From Caballeronia temeraria (GTDB lineage Bacteria > Pseudomonadota > Gammaproteobacteria > Burkholderiales > Burkholderiaceae), in NCBI RefSeq assembly GCF_001544795.2, contig NZ_FCOI02000005.1:252402-316401 (forward strand): 64,000 bases of DNA, read 5' to 3'. The position numbers and the translations under genes were made by a program. The stretch's first letter is position 1. Every line of letters starts with the position of its first letter. This document shows, in pieces, positions 44,205 to 52,326 of this stretch. The notes under the pieces were generated by a model. That model did not search any database, had not been told where the DNA came from, and was given only the letters and a program-made list of their open reading frames with translations.

Positions 44205-45074
44205 ATGCCGCACACTCACTACACCACGCTCATCTCGGCGACCAATCTCGCCGAACGGCTCGCCGCCGCGCCCGGCAGCATGCTCGTCTTCGATTGCCGC
44301 TTCGATCTCGCCGCGCCGGAGTCGGGCGAAGCGGCCTACGCGCAAGGACATATTCCCGGCGCGCATTATCTTCATCTGGATCGCGACTTGTCCGGTGCCA
44401 AGACCGGGGCGAACGGCCGCCATCCGTTGCCGGAGCGTGCCGCGCTCGTCGCCAGACTGGCGAGCTTCGGCCTGAACGAAGGCCAGCAAGTCGTTGCTTA
44501 TGACGCGCAAGGCGGCATGTACGCCGCGCGTCTCTGGTGGCTCCTGCGCTGGCTCGGGCACGATTCCGTCGCGCTGCTCGACGGCGGCCTGCAAGCCTGG
44601 GAAGCCGCGGGCAATGCGCTCGACGCCGCCGTGCCGCCGAAAACCCAGGGCACGTTCAAGGCCGGCGCGCCGCTTCAGGTGACCATCGACGCTCAGGCGA
44701 TCGAACGCAGCATCGGCACGCGCGATCATCTGCTGATCGATGCGCGCGCCGCCGATCGTTATCGTGGAGAGAACGAGACGATCGATCCCGTCGGCGGCCA
44801 CATTCCGGGCGCGCTGAATCATTTCTTCAAGAACAACCTGACGGCGGAAGGCCGCTTCAAGACGGCTCACGAGTTGCGCGAGGCATTCGGCTCGCTCGTC
44901 GGCACGACGCCGGCGGATCGCATCGTCCTGCAATGCGGCTCGGGCGTGACGGCGTGCCATAACGCGCTCGCGATGGAGATCGCCGGCCTGCACGGCGCGG
45001 CGCTCTATCCGGGCTCGTGGAGCGAATGGAGCGCCGATCCGGGCCGCCCGGTCGCGACCGGCCCGAATCCCTGA
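44205..45074 (+). CDS. sseA: sulfurtransferase, 3-mercaptopyruvate type
   Basis: A 289-residue two-domain rhodanese. The inactive N-terminal domain holds DCRFDLAAPESGEAAYAQGHIPGAHYLHLDRDLSG. The C-terminal domain has the catalytic loop CGSGVTA (about 246), the form typical of 3-mercaptopyruvate sulfurtransferases rather than thiosulfate enzymes (CRxGVT). CAGGAG lies before the ATG at 44205. Confidence 0.9.
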   Translation: MPHTHYTTLISATNLAERLAAAPGSMLVFDCRFDLAAPESGEAAYAQGHIPGAHYLHLDRDLSGAKTGANGRHPLPERAALVARLASFGLNEGQQVVAYDAQGGMYAARLWWLLRWLGHDSVALLDGGLQAWEAAGNALDAAVPPKTQGTFKAGAPLQVTIDAQAIERSIGTRDHLLIDARAADRYRGENETIDPVGGHIPGALNHFFKNNLTAEGRFKTAHELREAFGSLVGTTPADRIVLQCGSGVTACHNALAMEIAGLHGAALYPGSWSEWSADPGRPVATGPNP

Positions 45075-45080
45075 ACGCCG

Positions 45081-45956
45081 TTATTTGACGCCGTGCTCGC
45101 GGAACCACGCGAGCGCGCGCTTCCAGGCGTCATCCGCGTCCGCCTTGCGATAGCTCGGCCGATAATCCGCGAAGAACGCATGCCCCGCGTCGTCGTAGAC
45201 GACGAACTGCGAATTCTTCGCGGGCGGCGGGTCGTTTGCGAGCGCCTGCTTCATCTGCTCGAGCGTGTCCTGCGGGATGCTCTGATCCTGCCGTCCATAG
45301 AGTCCGAGCACGGGCACCTTGAGCTGACTCGCGAGGTCGATCGGATTGCTCGGCGTGTTCTCGGTCTTGCTGCCGACGACCCGCCCGTAGAAAGCGACGG
45401 CGGCCTTCAGATTCGGATTGTGCTCCGCGTAGAGCCACGAGATGCGTCCGCCCCAGCAGAAGCCGACGATGCCCACGCGCTTCGGATCGCCGCCATGCTC
45501 GCCGGCCCATTTGACGGTCTGATCGATGTCGGAGATCACTTGCGAATCGGGCACTTTCGACACGAGTTGCTCGTTGAGCTGCTGCATCGACTTATACGCC
45601 GATGCATCGCCCTGACGCGTGTAGAGATCCGGTGCGATGGCGAGATAACCGAGTTTCGCGAAGCGCCTGCACACGTCGGCGATATGCTCGTGGACCCCGA
45701 AAATCTCATGGATCACGATGATGACCGGCAAATGCGTCTTGCCCTTCGGTTGCGCGCGATACGCCGGCACGAGCGTGCCGTCCGCGCCGCGAATGCCGAT
45801 CGCGCCCGCGTCCAGGCCGTCGCTGTCGGTATGAATGGTTTGCGCGGACACCGGCAGCACGGCGGCCGCGAAGCCGGTGCCGAAAGTCGCCTTGATGAAA
45901 GTGCGCCGGTTGAACGGAACGTGCGGAATGAGGCTGTCGACTTCAGGGTCTAGCAT
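45081..45956 (-). CDS. dienelactone hydrolase family protein, Tat-exported
   Basis: A 291-residue alpha/beta hydrolase with a twin-arginine signal (NRRTFIKATFGTGFAAAVLPVSA). The family triad is visible: the nucleophile elbow GFCWGG (Cys), the Asp in GLYGRQDQSIP, and the His in DDAGHAFF. IIVIHEIFGVHEHIADVCRRFA is also diagnostic. Tat export implies a folded or cofactor-bearing periplasmic enzyme. The start at 45956 has GGGAG 7 bp upstream. The natural substrate is unknown. Confidence 0.9.
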   Translation of the reverse strand: MLDPEVDSLIPHVPFNRRTFIKATFGTGFAAAVLPVSAQTIHTDSDGLDAGAIGIRGADGTLVPAYRAQPKGKTHLPVIIVIHEIFGVHEHIADVCRRFAKLGYLAIAPDLYTRQGDASAYKSMQQLNEQLVSKVPDSQVISDIDQTVKWAGEHGGDPKRVGIVGFCWGGRISWLYAEHNPNLKAAVAFYGRVVGSKTENTPSNPIDLASQLKVPVLGLYGRQDQSIPQDTLEQMKQALANDPPPAKNSQFVVYDDAGHAFFADYRPSYRKADADDAWKRALAWFREHGVK

Positions 45957-46150
45957 ACGAAGCTCCCGCGGCAAGGCCGTCGCGTCGTGTCGCACGGCAT
46001 GCGACGGCGTGGATCGGATCGTGGAATCGCGCGGCGCGCTCAAGGGTGCACGCAACGCGGCGCTGCTGAGTAATGAACGCGCGTCCTAAATTGGACGCGC
46101 CGCCCATTCTAAACAGCTTCCAACGAATGACGCAGGCGTTCTATTCCGTG

Positions 46151-47515
46151 TCAGTGCAGCTTGACGCGCGGCGCGGTGGAACGGCGCAGCCAGTGCGCGA
46201 CGGTATCGAGCACCATGCGCGCGTAGCCGTGCAGCGCCGCCACGTGCAAACGGTACAGCGACATGTACATGAAGCGCGCGAAGAGCCCTTCGATCAGCAT
46301 GTTGCCGCCGATCAGCCCGCCCATCAGATTGCCGACCGCGCTGTAATGCCCGAGCGACACCAGCGAGCCGAAGTCGCGGTAGGTGTACTCGGGCAGCGGC
46401 TTGCCCTGCAGCATCCGCTCGAACGACTTGAACAGAAAGCTCGCCTGCTGATGCGCGGCCTGCGCGCGCGGCGGCACGTTGCGCTCGTTGCCGGGCCACG
46501 GACAGGCGGCGCAGTCGCCGAGCGCGAAGACGTTGTCGTCGGTTTCGGTTTGCAGCGTGCGGCGCACGACGAGCTGGCCGAGCCGGTTGGTCGGGAGACC
46601 ATCGAGATTGGCGAGGATCGCGGGCGCCTTGATGCCCGCCGCCCAGACGGTGAGATCGGCGCGAATCGTCTTGCCGCTCGCCGTGCGGATCGTGTCGCGC
46701 GAAACCTGCGCGACCGTTTCCGCCGTCATCAGCTTCACGCCGAGCTTGGTCAGCAGTTCCGCCGTCGCAATGGACACGCGCTCCTGCAACGCGGGCAGAA
46801 TGCGCGGCCCCGCTTCGATCAGCACGATGCCGATATCGTGCTTCGGATCGAGCTTGTGCAATCCGTATGCGGAAAGCACCTGCGCGGTGTTGCGCAATTC
46901 CGCCGACAATTCGACGCCCGTCGCGCCCGCGCCGACGATCGCCACCTGGATGCGCGGCACCGGATCGACGCCCGGCTCGTCCTCGGCTTCGTCCACGCCC
47001 GCCGCGACCGGCTCGGGCGCGAAATGCTCCGCGCGCATGCAGGCCGCGATCAGGCGCTTGCGAAAGAGTTCGGCCTGGCCGACGGTATCGAGCGCGATGG
47101 AATTCTGCTGCGCGCCTTCGACGCCGAAGAAATGCGTCGTGCTGCCGATGGCGATAATGAGCGTGTCGTACTCCAGCTCGCGCTCGGGCAGGAGTTCGCC
47201 CGCTTCTTCATCGCGCAACGGGCCGATCGTGATGCGCTTCGTCGCACGGTTCAGTCCGACGAGTTCGCCCTGCTGAAACTCGAAGCCATGCCATAAGGCT
47301 TGCGCGGCGTATTCGAGCTCTTGCGTGAACGGGTCCATGCTGCCCGCCGCGACTTCATGCAGGAGCGGTTTCCAGATGTGGGTCGGATTGCGGTCGACGA
47401 GCGTGACTTGCGCTTTTGGCGGCGCTTTGCCGTCCGTCGAGCCGAAGCGGTCGCCGAGACGCGTCGCGAGTTCGAGGCCGCCGGCCCCTCCGCCGACGAT
47501 GATGAAGCGATGCAT
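46151..47515 (-). CDS. ndh: type II NADH dehydrogenase (Ndh)
   Basis: A 454-residue monotopic membrane flavoprotein that passes electrons from NADH to quinone without pumping protons. The FAD site IIVGGGAGGLELATRLG and the NADH site VAIVGAGATGVELSAEL are clear, as is the quinone/FAD region VFALGDCAACPWPG...AQAAHQQASFL. The amphipathic C-terminus would attach it to the membrane. GGGAGAG precedes the start. Repeats at 47617-47653 upstream may control it. Confidence 0.93.
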   Translation of the reverse strand: MHRFIIVGGGAGGLELATRLGDRFGSTDGKAPPKAQVTLVDRNPTHIWKPLLHEVAAGSMDPFTQELEYAAQALWHGFEFQQGELVGLNRATKRITIGPLRDEEAGELLPERELEYDTLIIAIGSTTHFFGVEGAQQNSIALDTVGQAELFRKRLIAACMRAEHFAPEPVAAGVDEAEDEPGVDPVPRIQVAIVGAGATGVELSAELRNTAQVLSAYGLHKLDPKHDIGIVLIEAGPRILPALQERVSIATAELLTKLGVKLMTAETVAQVSRDTIRTASGKTIRADLTVWAAGIKAPAILANLDGLPTNRLGQLVVRRTLQTETDDNVFALGDCAACPWPGNERNVPPRAQAAHQQASFLFKSFERMLQGKPLPEYTYRDFGSLVSLGHYSAVGNLMGGLIGGNMLIEGLFARFMYMSLYRLHVAALHGYARMVLDTVAHWLRRSTAPRVKLH

Positions 47516-47616
47516 GGAACTCTCCCTGTGCTTTTATATTCGATCGGCCTTCGTGCTTGTCTTCCTCGATTCAAACATTGTGCGGAGCTTCGATGACAGT
47601 CACAAGCGCGTCACCA

Positions 47617-47653
47617 ACATGTAGGACATACGCGACATGTGCCGCATATGTCC
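47617..47653. promoter_or_regulatory. clustered ACAT/ATGT repeats upstream of ndh
   Basis: ACATGTAGG, ACATACGCG and ACATGTGCC follow one another at 9-bp spacing (47617, 47626, 47635). ATATGTCC follows at 47646. Overlapping these, GGACATA (47624-47630) and TATGTCC (47647-47653) form an inverted repeat. The cluster is about 100 bp before the ndh start and could be a multi-site operator. Confidence 0.4.
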
Positions 47654-47667
47654 TTGCGCAAAGAATT

Positions 47668-50406
47668 TCAGTGCGCTTCTTCCCAGTTATTGCCGACGCC
47701 CACTTCCGCGACGAGCGGCACGTTCAGCTTCGCGACGCCGCACATCAGTTCAGGTAAGCGCTTCCTGACATCGGGCAGCGCTTCCTCGGGCACTTCGAGC
47801 ACGAGTTCATCGTGCACCTGCATGATCATCTTCGCGCCGTTGCCCGATGTTTCGAGCCAGTCCTGCACGGCGATCATCGAGAGCTTGATGAGATCCGCTG
47901 CGGTGCCCTGCATCGGCGCGTTGATCGCGGCACGTTCCGCCGCCTGCCGGCGCGGGCCGCTGCCGCCGTTGATTTCGGGCAGCCACAGGCGCCGGCCGAA
48001 CACGGTTTCGACGAAGCCGTTCGCCTTCGCGCTCAGACGCGTGTTCTCCATGTATGCGGCCACGCCCGGATAACGCGCGAAATAGCGGTCGATATAAAGC
48101 TTCGCCGCATCGCGCGTGATGCCGAGATTCGACGCGAGCCCGAACGAGCTCATGCCGTAGATCAGCCCGAAGTTGATGACCTTCGCGATGCGGCGCTGGT
48201 CGTTGTCGACTTCGAGCGGCGTCACGCTGAACACTTCCGACGCCGTCGCGCGATGCACGTCCTCGCCTTCCTTGAACGCGCGCATCAGCGATTGGTCGCC
48301 GGAAATATGGGCCATGATGCGCAGTTCGATCTGCGAGTAATCCGCCGATACGATCTTGCATCCCGGCGACGCGATGAACGCTTCGCGAATGCGCCGCCCT
48401 TCGCCCGTGCGCACCGGAATGTTCTGCAGGTTCGGCTCGTTCGACGACAAACGCCCCGTCACCGCGACGGCCTGCGCGTAGTTCGTATGCACGCGCCCGG
48501 TCGATGCGTTGACCATGCGCGGCAGCTTGTCCGTGTACGTGGACTTGAGCTTGGACAGCCCGCGATGTTCGAGCAGCACCTTCGGCAGCGGATAGTCTTC
48601 GGCGAGCTTCTGCAGCACTTCTTCATCGGTGGAGGGCGCGCCGCTCGGCGTCTTCTTCACGACCGGCAATTGCAGCTTCTCGAAGAAAATCTGGCCGATC
48701 TGCTTCGGTGAGCCGAGATTGAATTCGCCGCCCGCGAGCTCGTACGCCTGCGCCTGCAAATCGATGAGACGCTTCGCGATCTCATTGCTCTGCTTGTCGA
48801 GCCGTTCGCGATCGATCAGGACTCCGTTACGTTCCATCTTGCGCAGCACGCGCGAAGTCGGCAGCTCGATGTCGCGATACACGCGCAACAAGCCTTCCTC
48901 CTGCGCCACCTGCGGATAGAGCGCGTGATGCAGACGCAGCGTGATATCGGCGTCTTCGGCCGCATAAGCGGAGGCCTTGTCGAGCGGCACTTCGTCGAAA
49001 CCGATCTGCGATGCGCCCTTACCCGCGACGTCCTCGTACTTGATTGTCTTCACGCCGAGATGACGCAACGCGAGGTTGTCCATGTCGTGCGGACGATGCG
49101 ACTCCAGCACGTACGATTGCAGCAGCGTGTCATGTTCGACGCCGCGCAATTCGATGCCGTAGTTGGCGAGCACCTGCTCGTCGTACTTCAGATGTTGACC
49201 GACCTTTTTCTTCGATGCATCCTCGAGCCAGGGCTTGAGCTTCGCGAGCACTTCGTCGCGCGGCAACTGCTCGGGCGCGTCCGGCCCGCGATGCGCGACC
49301 GGAATGTAGGCCGCATGACCTGGCTCCGTCGACACCGACATGCCGACGATCTGCGCGGTCATCGGATCGAGCGACGTGGTCTCGCTGTCGAAGGACGTGA
49401 TCTCGGCTTCGTTGATGCGCTTGAGCCAGGTATCGAACTGCTCCCACGTCTGCACCGTCTCGTAGTGATGCACGATTTCGGTGACCTGCGCGGGCGGCGT
49501 GTCGGTCGGACCTTCGACGGCATCGGCGATTTCGATCTCGCGCAGCCAGGTCTTGAAGCCATGACGCATGAACACGTCGCGCAGTTCGTCGCGCGACTCG
49601 GGACGCGCGATGAGCGTGTCGCCGATGGATTCGATCTGCGAAGTGAGGTCGCATTCCGTGTGGACGGTGACAAGTTTCCGCGCCATCGGCAGGAAGTCGA
49701 GAGCCTTGCGCAGATTGTCTCCTACCGCACCCTTGATCTCGCCCGCATGTTCTACGATGCCATCAAGGGTTTCGTATTGCGTGAGCCACTTGAGCGCCGT
49801 TTTGGGACCGCACTTTTCGACGCCCGGCACGTTGTCGACGGTATCGCCGATCAGCGACAAGTAGTCGACGATACGCTCCGGCGGCACGCCGAACTTGGCG
49901 AGCACGCCGGCGCGGTCGAGCGTTTCGTTGGTCATCGTATTGATGAGGGTGACATGATCCGTCACGAGTTGAGCCAGATCCTTGTCGCCCGTCGACACGA
50001 TCACCTTCATGCCGCGCTTCTCGGCTGCGACTGCGAGCGTGCCGATGACGTCGTCCGCCTCGACGCCTTCGATCATGACGAGCGGCCAGCCGAGCGCGCG
50101 CACCGCGACGTGAATGGGCTCGATCTGTCTGGAGAGGTCTTCCGGCATCGAGGGCCGGTTGGCCTTGTAGTCGGCGTACCAGTCGTCGCGGAAAGTCTTG
50201 CCTTTGGCATCAAATACGCACGCGCTATACTCTGCATTGATTTCGCGCCGCAAGCGCCGCAGCATGTTGATCATTCCATACAGAGCGCCGGTGGGCCCGC
50301 CGTCGGGGCCTCGCAGGTCCGGCATTGCATGGTAGGCCCGGTACAAGTAACTAGAACCGTCGACCAATAGCAGGGTCTTACCTTCAAGACTTAGTTCTTC
50401 AGGCAT
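47668..50406 (-). CDS. polA: DNA polymerase I
   Basis: A 912-residue DNA polymerase I. The 5'-3' exonuclease domain (LLLVDGSSYLYRAYHAMPDLRG, EADDVIGTLA, GDKDLAQLV), a 3'-5' exonuclease-like domain with DSETTSLDPMTAQIVG, and the polymerase domain (SADYSQIELRIMAHISGD, RRIAKVINFGLIYGMSSFGLA, MQVHDELVLEVPE) are all present. The exonuclease proofreading Asp/Glu pair appears retained. The ATG at 50406 has no good ribosome-binding site and lies one base from the divergent LOG-gene ATG. Confidence 0.97.
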   Translation of the reverse strand: MPEELSLEGKTLLLVDGSSYLYRAYHAMPDLRGPDGGPTGALYGMINMLRRLRREINAEYSACVFDAKGKTFRDDWYADYKANRPSMPEDLSRQIEPIHVAVRALGWPLVMIEGVEADDVIGTLAVAAEKRGMKVIVSTGDKDLAQLVTDHVTLINTMTNETLDRAGVLAKFGVPPERIVDYLSLIGDTVDNVPGVEKCGPKTALKWLTQYETLDGIVEHAGEIKGAVGDNLRKALDFLPMARKLVTVHTECDLTSQIESIGDTLIARPESRDELRDVFMRHGFKTWLREIEIADAVEGPTDTPPAQVTEIVHHYETVQTWEQFDTWLKRINEAEITSFDSETTSLDPMTAQIVGMSVSTEPGHAAYIPVAHRGPDAPEQLPRDEVLAKLKPWLEDASKKKVGQHLKYDEQVLANYGIELRGVEHDTLLQSYVLESHRPHDMDNLALRHLGVKTIKYEDVAGKGASQIGFDEVPLDKASAYAAEDADITLRLHHALYPQVAQEEGLLRVYRDIELPTSRVLRKMERNGVLIDRERLDKQSNEIAKRLIDLQAQAYELAGGEFNLGSPKQIGQIFFEKLQLPVVKKTPSGAPSTDEEVLQKLAEDYPLPKVLLEHRGLSKLKSTYTDKLPRMVNASTGRVHTNYAQAVAVTGRLSSNEPNLQNIPVRTGEGRRIREAFIASPGCKIVSADYSQIELRIMAHISGDQSLMRAFKEGEDVHRATASEVFSVTPLEVDNDQRRIAKVINFGLIYGMSSFGLASNLGITRDAAKLYIDRYFARYPGVAAYMENTRLSAKANGFVETVFGRRLWLPEINGGSGPRRQAAERAAINAPMQGTAADLIKLSMIAVQDWLETSGNGAKMIMQVHDELVLEVPEEALPDVRKRLPELMCGVAKLNVPLVAEVGVGNNWEEAH

Positions 50407-50407
50407 T

Positions 50408-51157
50408 ATGAACAAGAGAAAAGTGATTCCGAGTCTGCGATCACTCGCAGATCAAGAGCGCGCGACGGCCAAGAAGGCTCGCGCATCGTGGCAGATGTTC
50501 ACGATTATGGCAGAGTTTATCGAGGCGACCGAGTACCTCTCGGAGATCCGGCCTGCCATCAGCATCTATGGTTCGGCGCGGCTGAAACCGGAGTCGCCGT
50601 ACTATCAGCTCACGATCGAAATCGCGCAGAAATTCTCCGACGCGGGCTTCGCCGTCATATCGGGCGGCGGACCGGGCATCATGGAAGCGGCGAACAAGGG
50701 CGCGCACGCGGGCAAATCGCCTTCGGTGGGCTTGAATATCGAACTGCCGCACGAGCAATCGGGCAATCAGTGGCAGGACATCTCGCTGCGTTTCCGTCAC
50801 TTCTTCACGCGCAAGGTCACGTTCGTGAAGAACTCGGACGCGGTCGTCGTGATGCCGGGCGGCTTCGGCACGCTGGATGAACTCGCCGAAGTGCTGACGC
50901 TCATCCAGACGAAGAAGTCGCGCCATGTGCCGATCGTGCTCGTCGGCGCGGAGTTCTGGGCCGGGTTGCTCGACTGGTTCAAGAACACGCTTCTGACCAA
51001 CGGCGTGATCAGCCCGAAGGATCTGGATCTGATGCAGGTCATCGACGATCCGGATCAGGTGCTCGATGCCGTGCTGCGGTTCTATGAGGATCGTGAGGAT
51101 TCGGTCGAGCAGCCGGCGGAAAGTAAGTCGGATGAAGATCGGATGTTCTATTTGTAA
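50408..51157 (+). CDS. LOG-family protein (TIGR00730 Rossmann fold)
   Basis: A 249-residue LOG/'lysine decarboxylase-like' protein. SIYGSARLKPESPYY, FAVISGGGPGIMEAANKGA and the signature VVVMPGGFGTLDELAEVLTLIQ are present. Family members hydrolyse cytokinin riboside monophosphates or other nucleotides to the base and ribose 5-phosphate. The gene is divergent from polA with one base between start codons, so its promoter must lie within the 5' part of polA. A strong terminator follows. Confidence 0.9.
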   Translation: MNKRKVIPSLRSLADQERATAKKARASWQMFTIMAEFIEATEYLSEIRPAISIYGSARLKPESPYYQLTIEIAQKFSDAGFAVISGGGPGIMEAANKGAHAGKSPSVGLNIELPHEQSGNQWQDISLRFRHFFTRKVTFVKNSDAVVVMPGGFGTLDELAEVLTLIQTKKSRHVPIVLVGAEFWAGLLDWFKNTLLTNGVISPKDLDLMQVIDDPDQVLDAVLRFYEDREDSVEQPAESKSDEDRMFYL

Positions 51158-51171
51158 TCATTGCCCAAGAG

Positions 51172-51206
51172 CGAACGCCGCGAGATCGCGGCCGTTCGCT
51201 TTTTTA
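51172..51206 (+). terminator. rho-independent terminator of the LOG-family gene
   Basis: A long stem (GCGAACG plus CCGCG, paired with CGCGG plus CGTTCGC, with one bulged C) and six T at 51201-51206, 15 bp after the stop. Confidence 0.92.
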
Positions 51207-51257
51207 TCTGGCGAGTCTCGGTGAAAAATATAGTTATCCAAATTAGTGGGACATTGC

Positions 51258-51340
51258 TTGAGAAGTCCTGCGCAACTCGCTAAGATCGCGCGCCGTAATA
51301 CCTTATAGTCAGTCGCCGCATCCAGCGGCTATTTTTTTGT
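51258..51340 (+). ncRNA. candidate short transcript: promoter followed by an intrinsic terminator
   Basis: TTGAGA (51258-51263) and TAAGAT (51281-51286) are separated by exactly 17 bp, a good sigma-70 promoter for this genome. About 30 bp after the predicted start near 51293 is a terminator: GCCGC (51315-51319), loop ATCCA, GCGGC (51325-51329), then ATTTTTTT. The predicted RNA is only about 45 nt. It could be a tiny RNA or an attenuated leader for the lipoprotein gene at 51427. Confidence 0.4.
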
Positions 51341-51426
51341 CTCGCTCATAGTTTTTATCAATCTACTTCAGTTTTTGAGATAGAGACTCAATTGTGAGGC
51401 AGTCTTCCTTGCATCAGGCAATACCA

Positions 51427-52290
51427 ATGAAACGCACCCGCCGGAATCTTTCGCTGCGGCTGGCAATCTCAGCCGCCGCAATGGCATTTGCCCTCTCCGC
51501 TTGTCACGATAAAAATCCGGACCGACCTGCGCCCGAGACGCCTGCGCAAAAAGCCGCGGCACTCGCTCAAAGAAAGAAGGACTTGCTCGACAGTGTGTCG
51601 GGAGTCTGGAAGCCCCTTGAAGGTGATGGCCTGCTGACTGTCTACGCGTCTGCGGGCAAAGCGCAAATGGCAGATGGTGACGATCCGCTTCCCGTAGGCC
51701 TTGGCGATGTGGATCCAGACAATCAGACTGTCGTCATCAAGATAAATTGGGCGACCAGGGATGAGCTTCGCACGCTCGCGCTCCACGATCCAACTGAAGG
51801 ATCGGCGCCAGCCACTCTTCAAGTCACGGACGGAAATGGCAATCAGACTGAGTACACCTTCGTGCGCAAAGTCAGCAACGACGATCTGAATCGAATCTCT
51901 AGGCTCGGAGCCTCGCCAGTGAAGGCGACAACCGACGCAAACGCGGCGCCTCAAGCACAGCTCGCCGCTGCAACGAACCGCGGGGTGGTTGATATGTGGC
52001 TCGGCGGTATTGACATGAACCTGCGCTCGTGTCCCGGTTCAACGTGCGCAGCAGTGCTGATTGTCCCGAAGGATTCGAAGCTGAGCGTGGACACGTCCAC
52101 TATGCGGTACGTCACCGAAACATCCGGCAATAACACGCCTTGGGTGCGTGTGACGTATGAGGGCGCCTATTGCACGGCGGACGAGCAGGATTCGCAGACT
52201 GGCTGCGCACCGTCTCACGGAACCGAAGCCCCCGTCACCGGCTGGATGAACTACACGCGGCTGATGGCAACGCCGCGCCCACAGCAGTAA
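51427..52290 (+). CDS. lipoprotein with a C-terminal SH3-like domain
   Basis: A 287-residue predicted lipoprotein: a signal peptide with lipobox LSAC (Cys about 26), a Lys/Ala-rich linker, a middle domain (GVWKPLEGDGLLTVYASAGK), and a C-terminal bacterial SH3-like segment (MNLRSCPGSTCAAVLIVPKDSKLSV, WVRVTYEG, VTGWMNYTRLMA). The latter has four cysteines that may form disulfides. The ATG at 51427 begins the signal peptide; the upstream ATG is rejected. Function unknown; cell-wall binding is possible. Confidence 0.75.
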   Translation: MKRTRRNLSLRLAISAAAMAFALSACHDKNPDRPAPETPAQKAAALAQRKKDLLDSVSGVWKPLEGDGLLTVYASAGKAQMADGDDPLPVGLGDVDPDNQTVVIKINWATRDELRTLALHDPTEGSAPATLQVTDGNGNQTEYTFVRKVSNDDLNRISRLGASPVKATTDANAAPQAQLAAATNRGVVDMWLGGIDMNLRSCPGSTCAAVLIVPKDSKLSVDTSTMRYVTETSGNNTPWVRVTYEGAYCTADEQDSQTGCAPSHGTEAPVTGWMNYTRLMATPRPQQ

Positions 52291-52294
52291 TCGA

Positions 52295-52324
52295 CGATGG
52301 GGCGGCCTTGCAACCGCCCCATCG
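52295..52324. terminator. hairpin between the convergent lipoprotein and amn genes
   Basis: An 11-bp perfect stem, CGATGGGGCGG / CCGCCCCATCG, with an 8-base loop sits in the 36-bp gap between two converging genes. There is no T-run, but the position suits a shared end signal. Confidence 0.55.
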
Positions 52325-52326
52325 CG

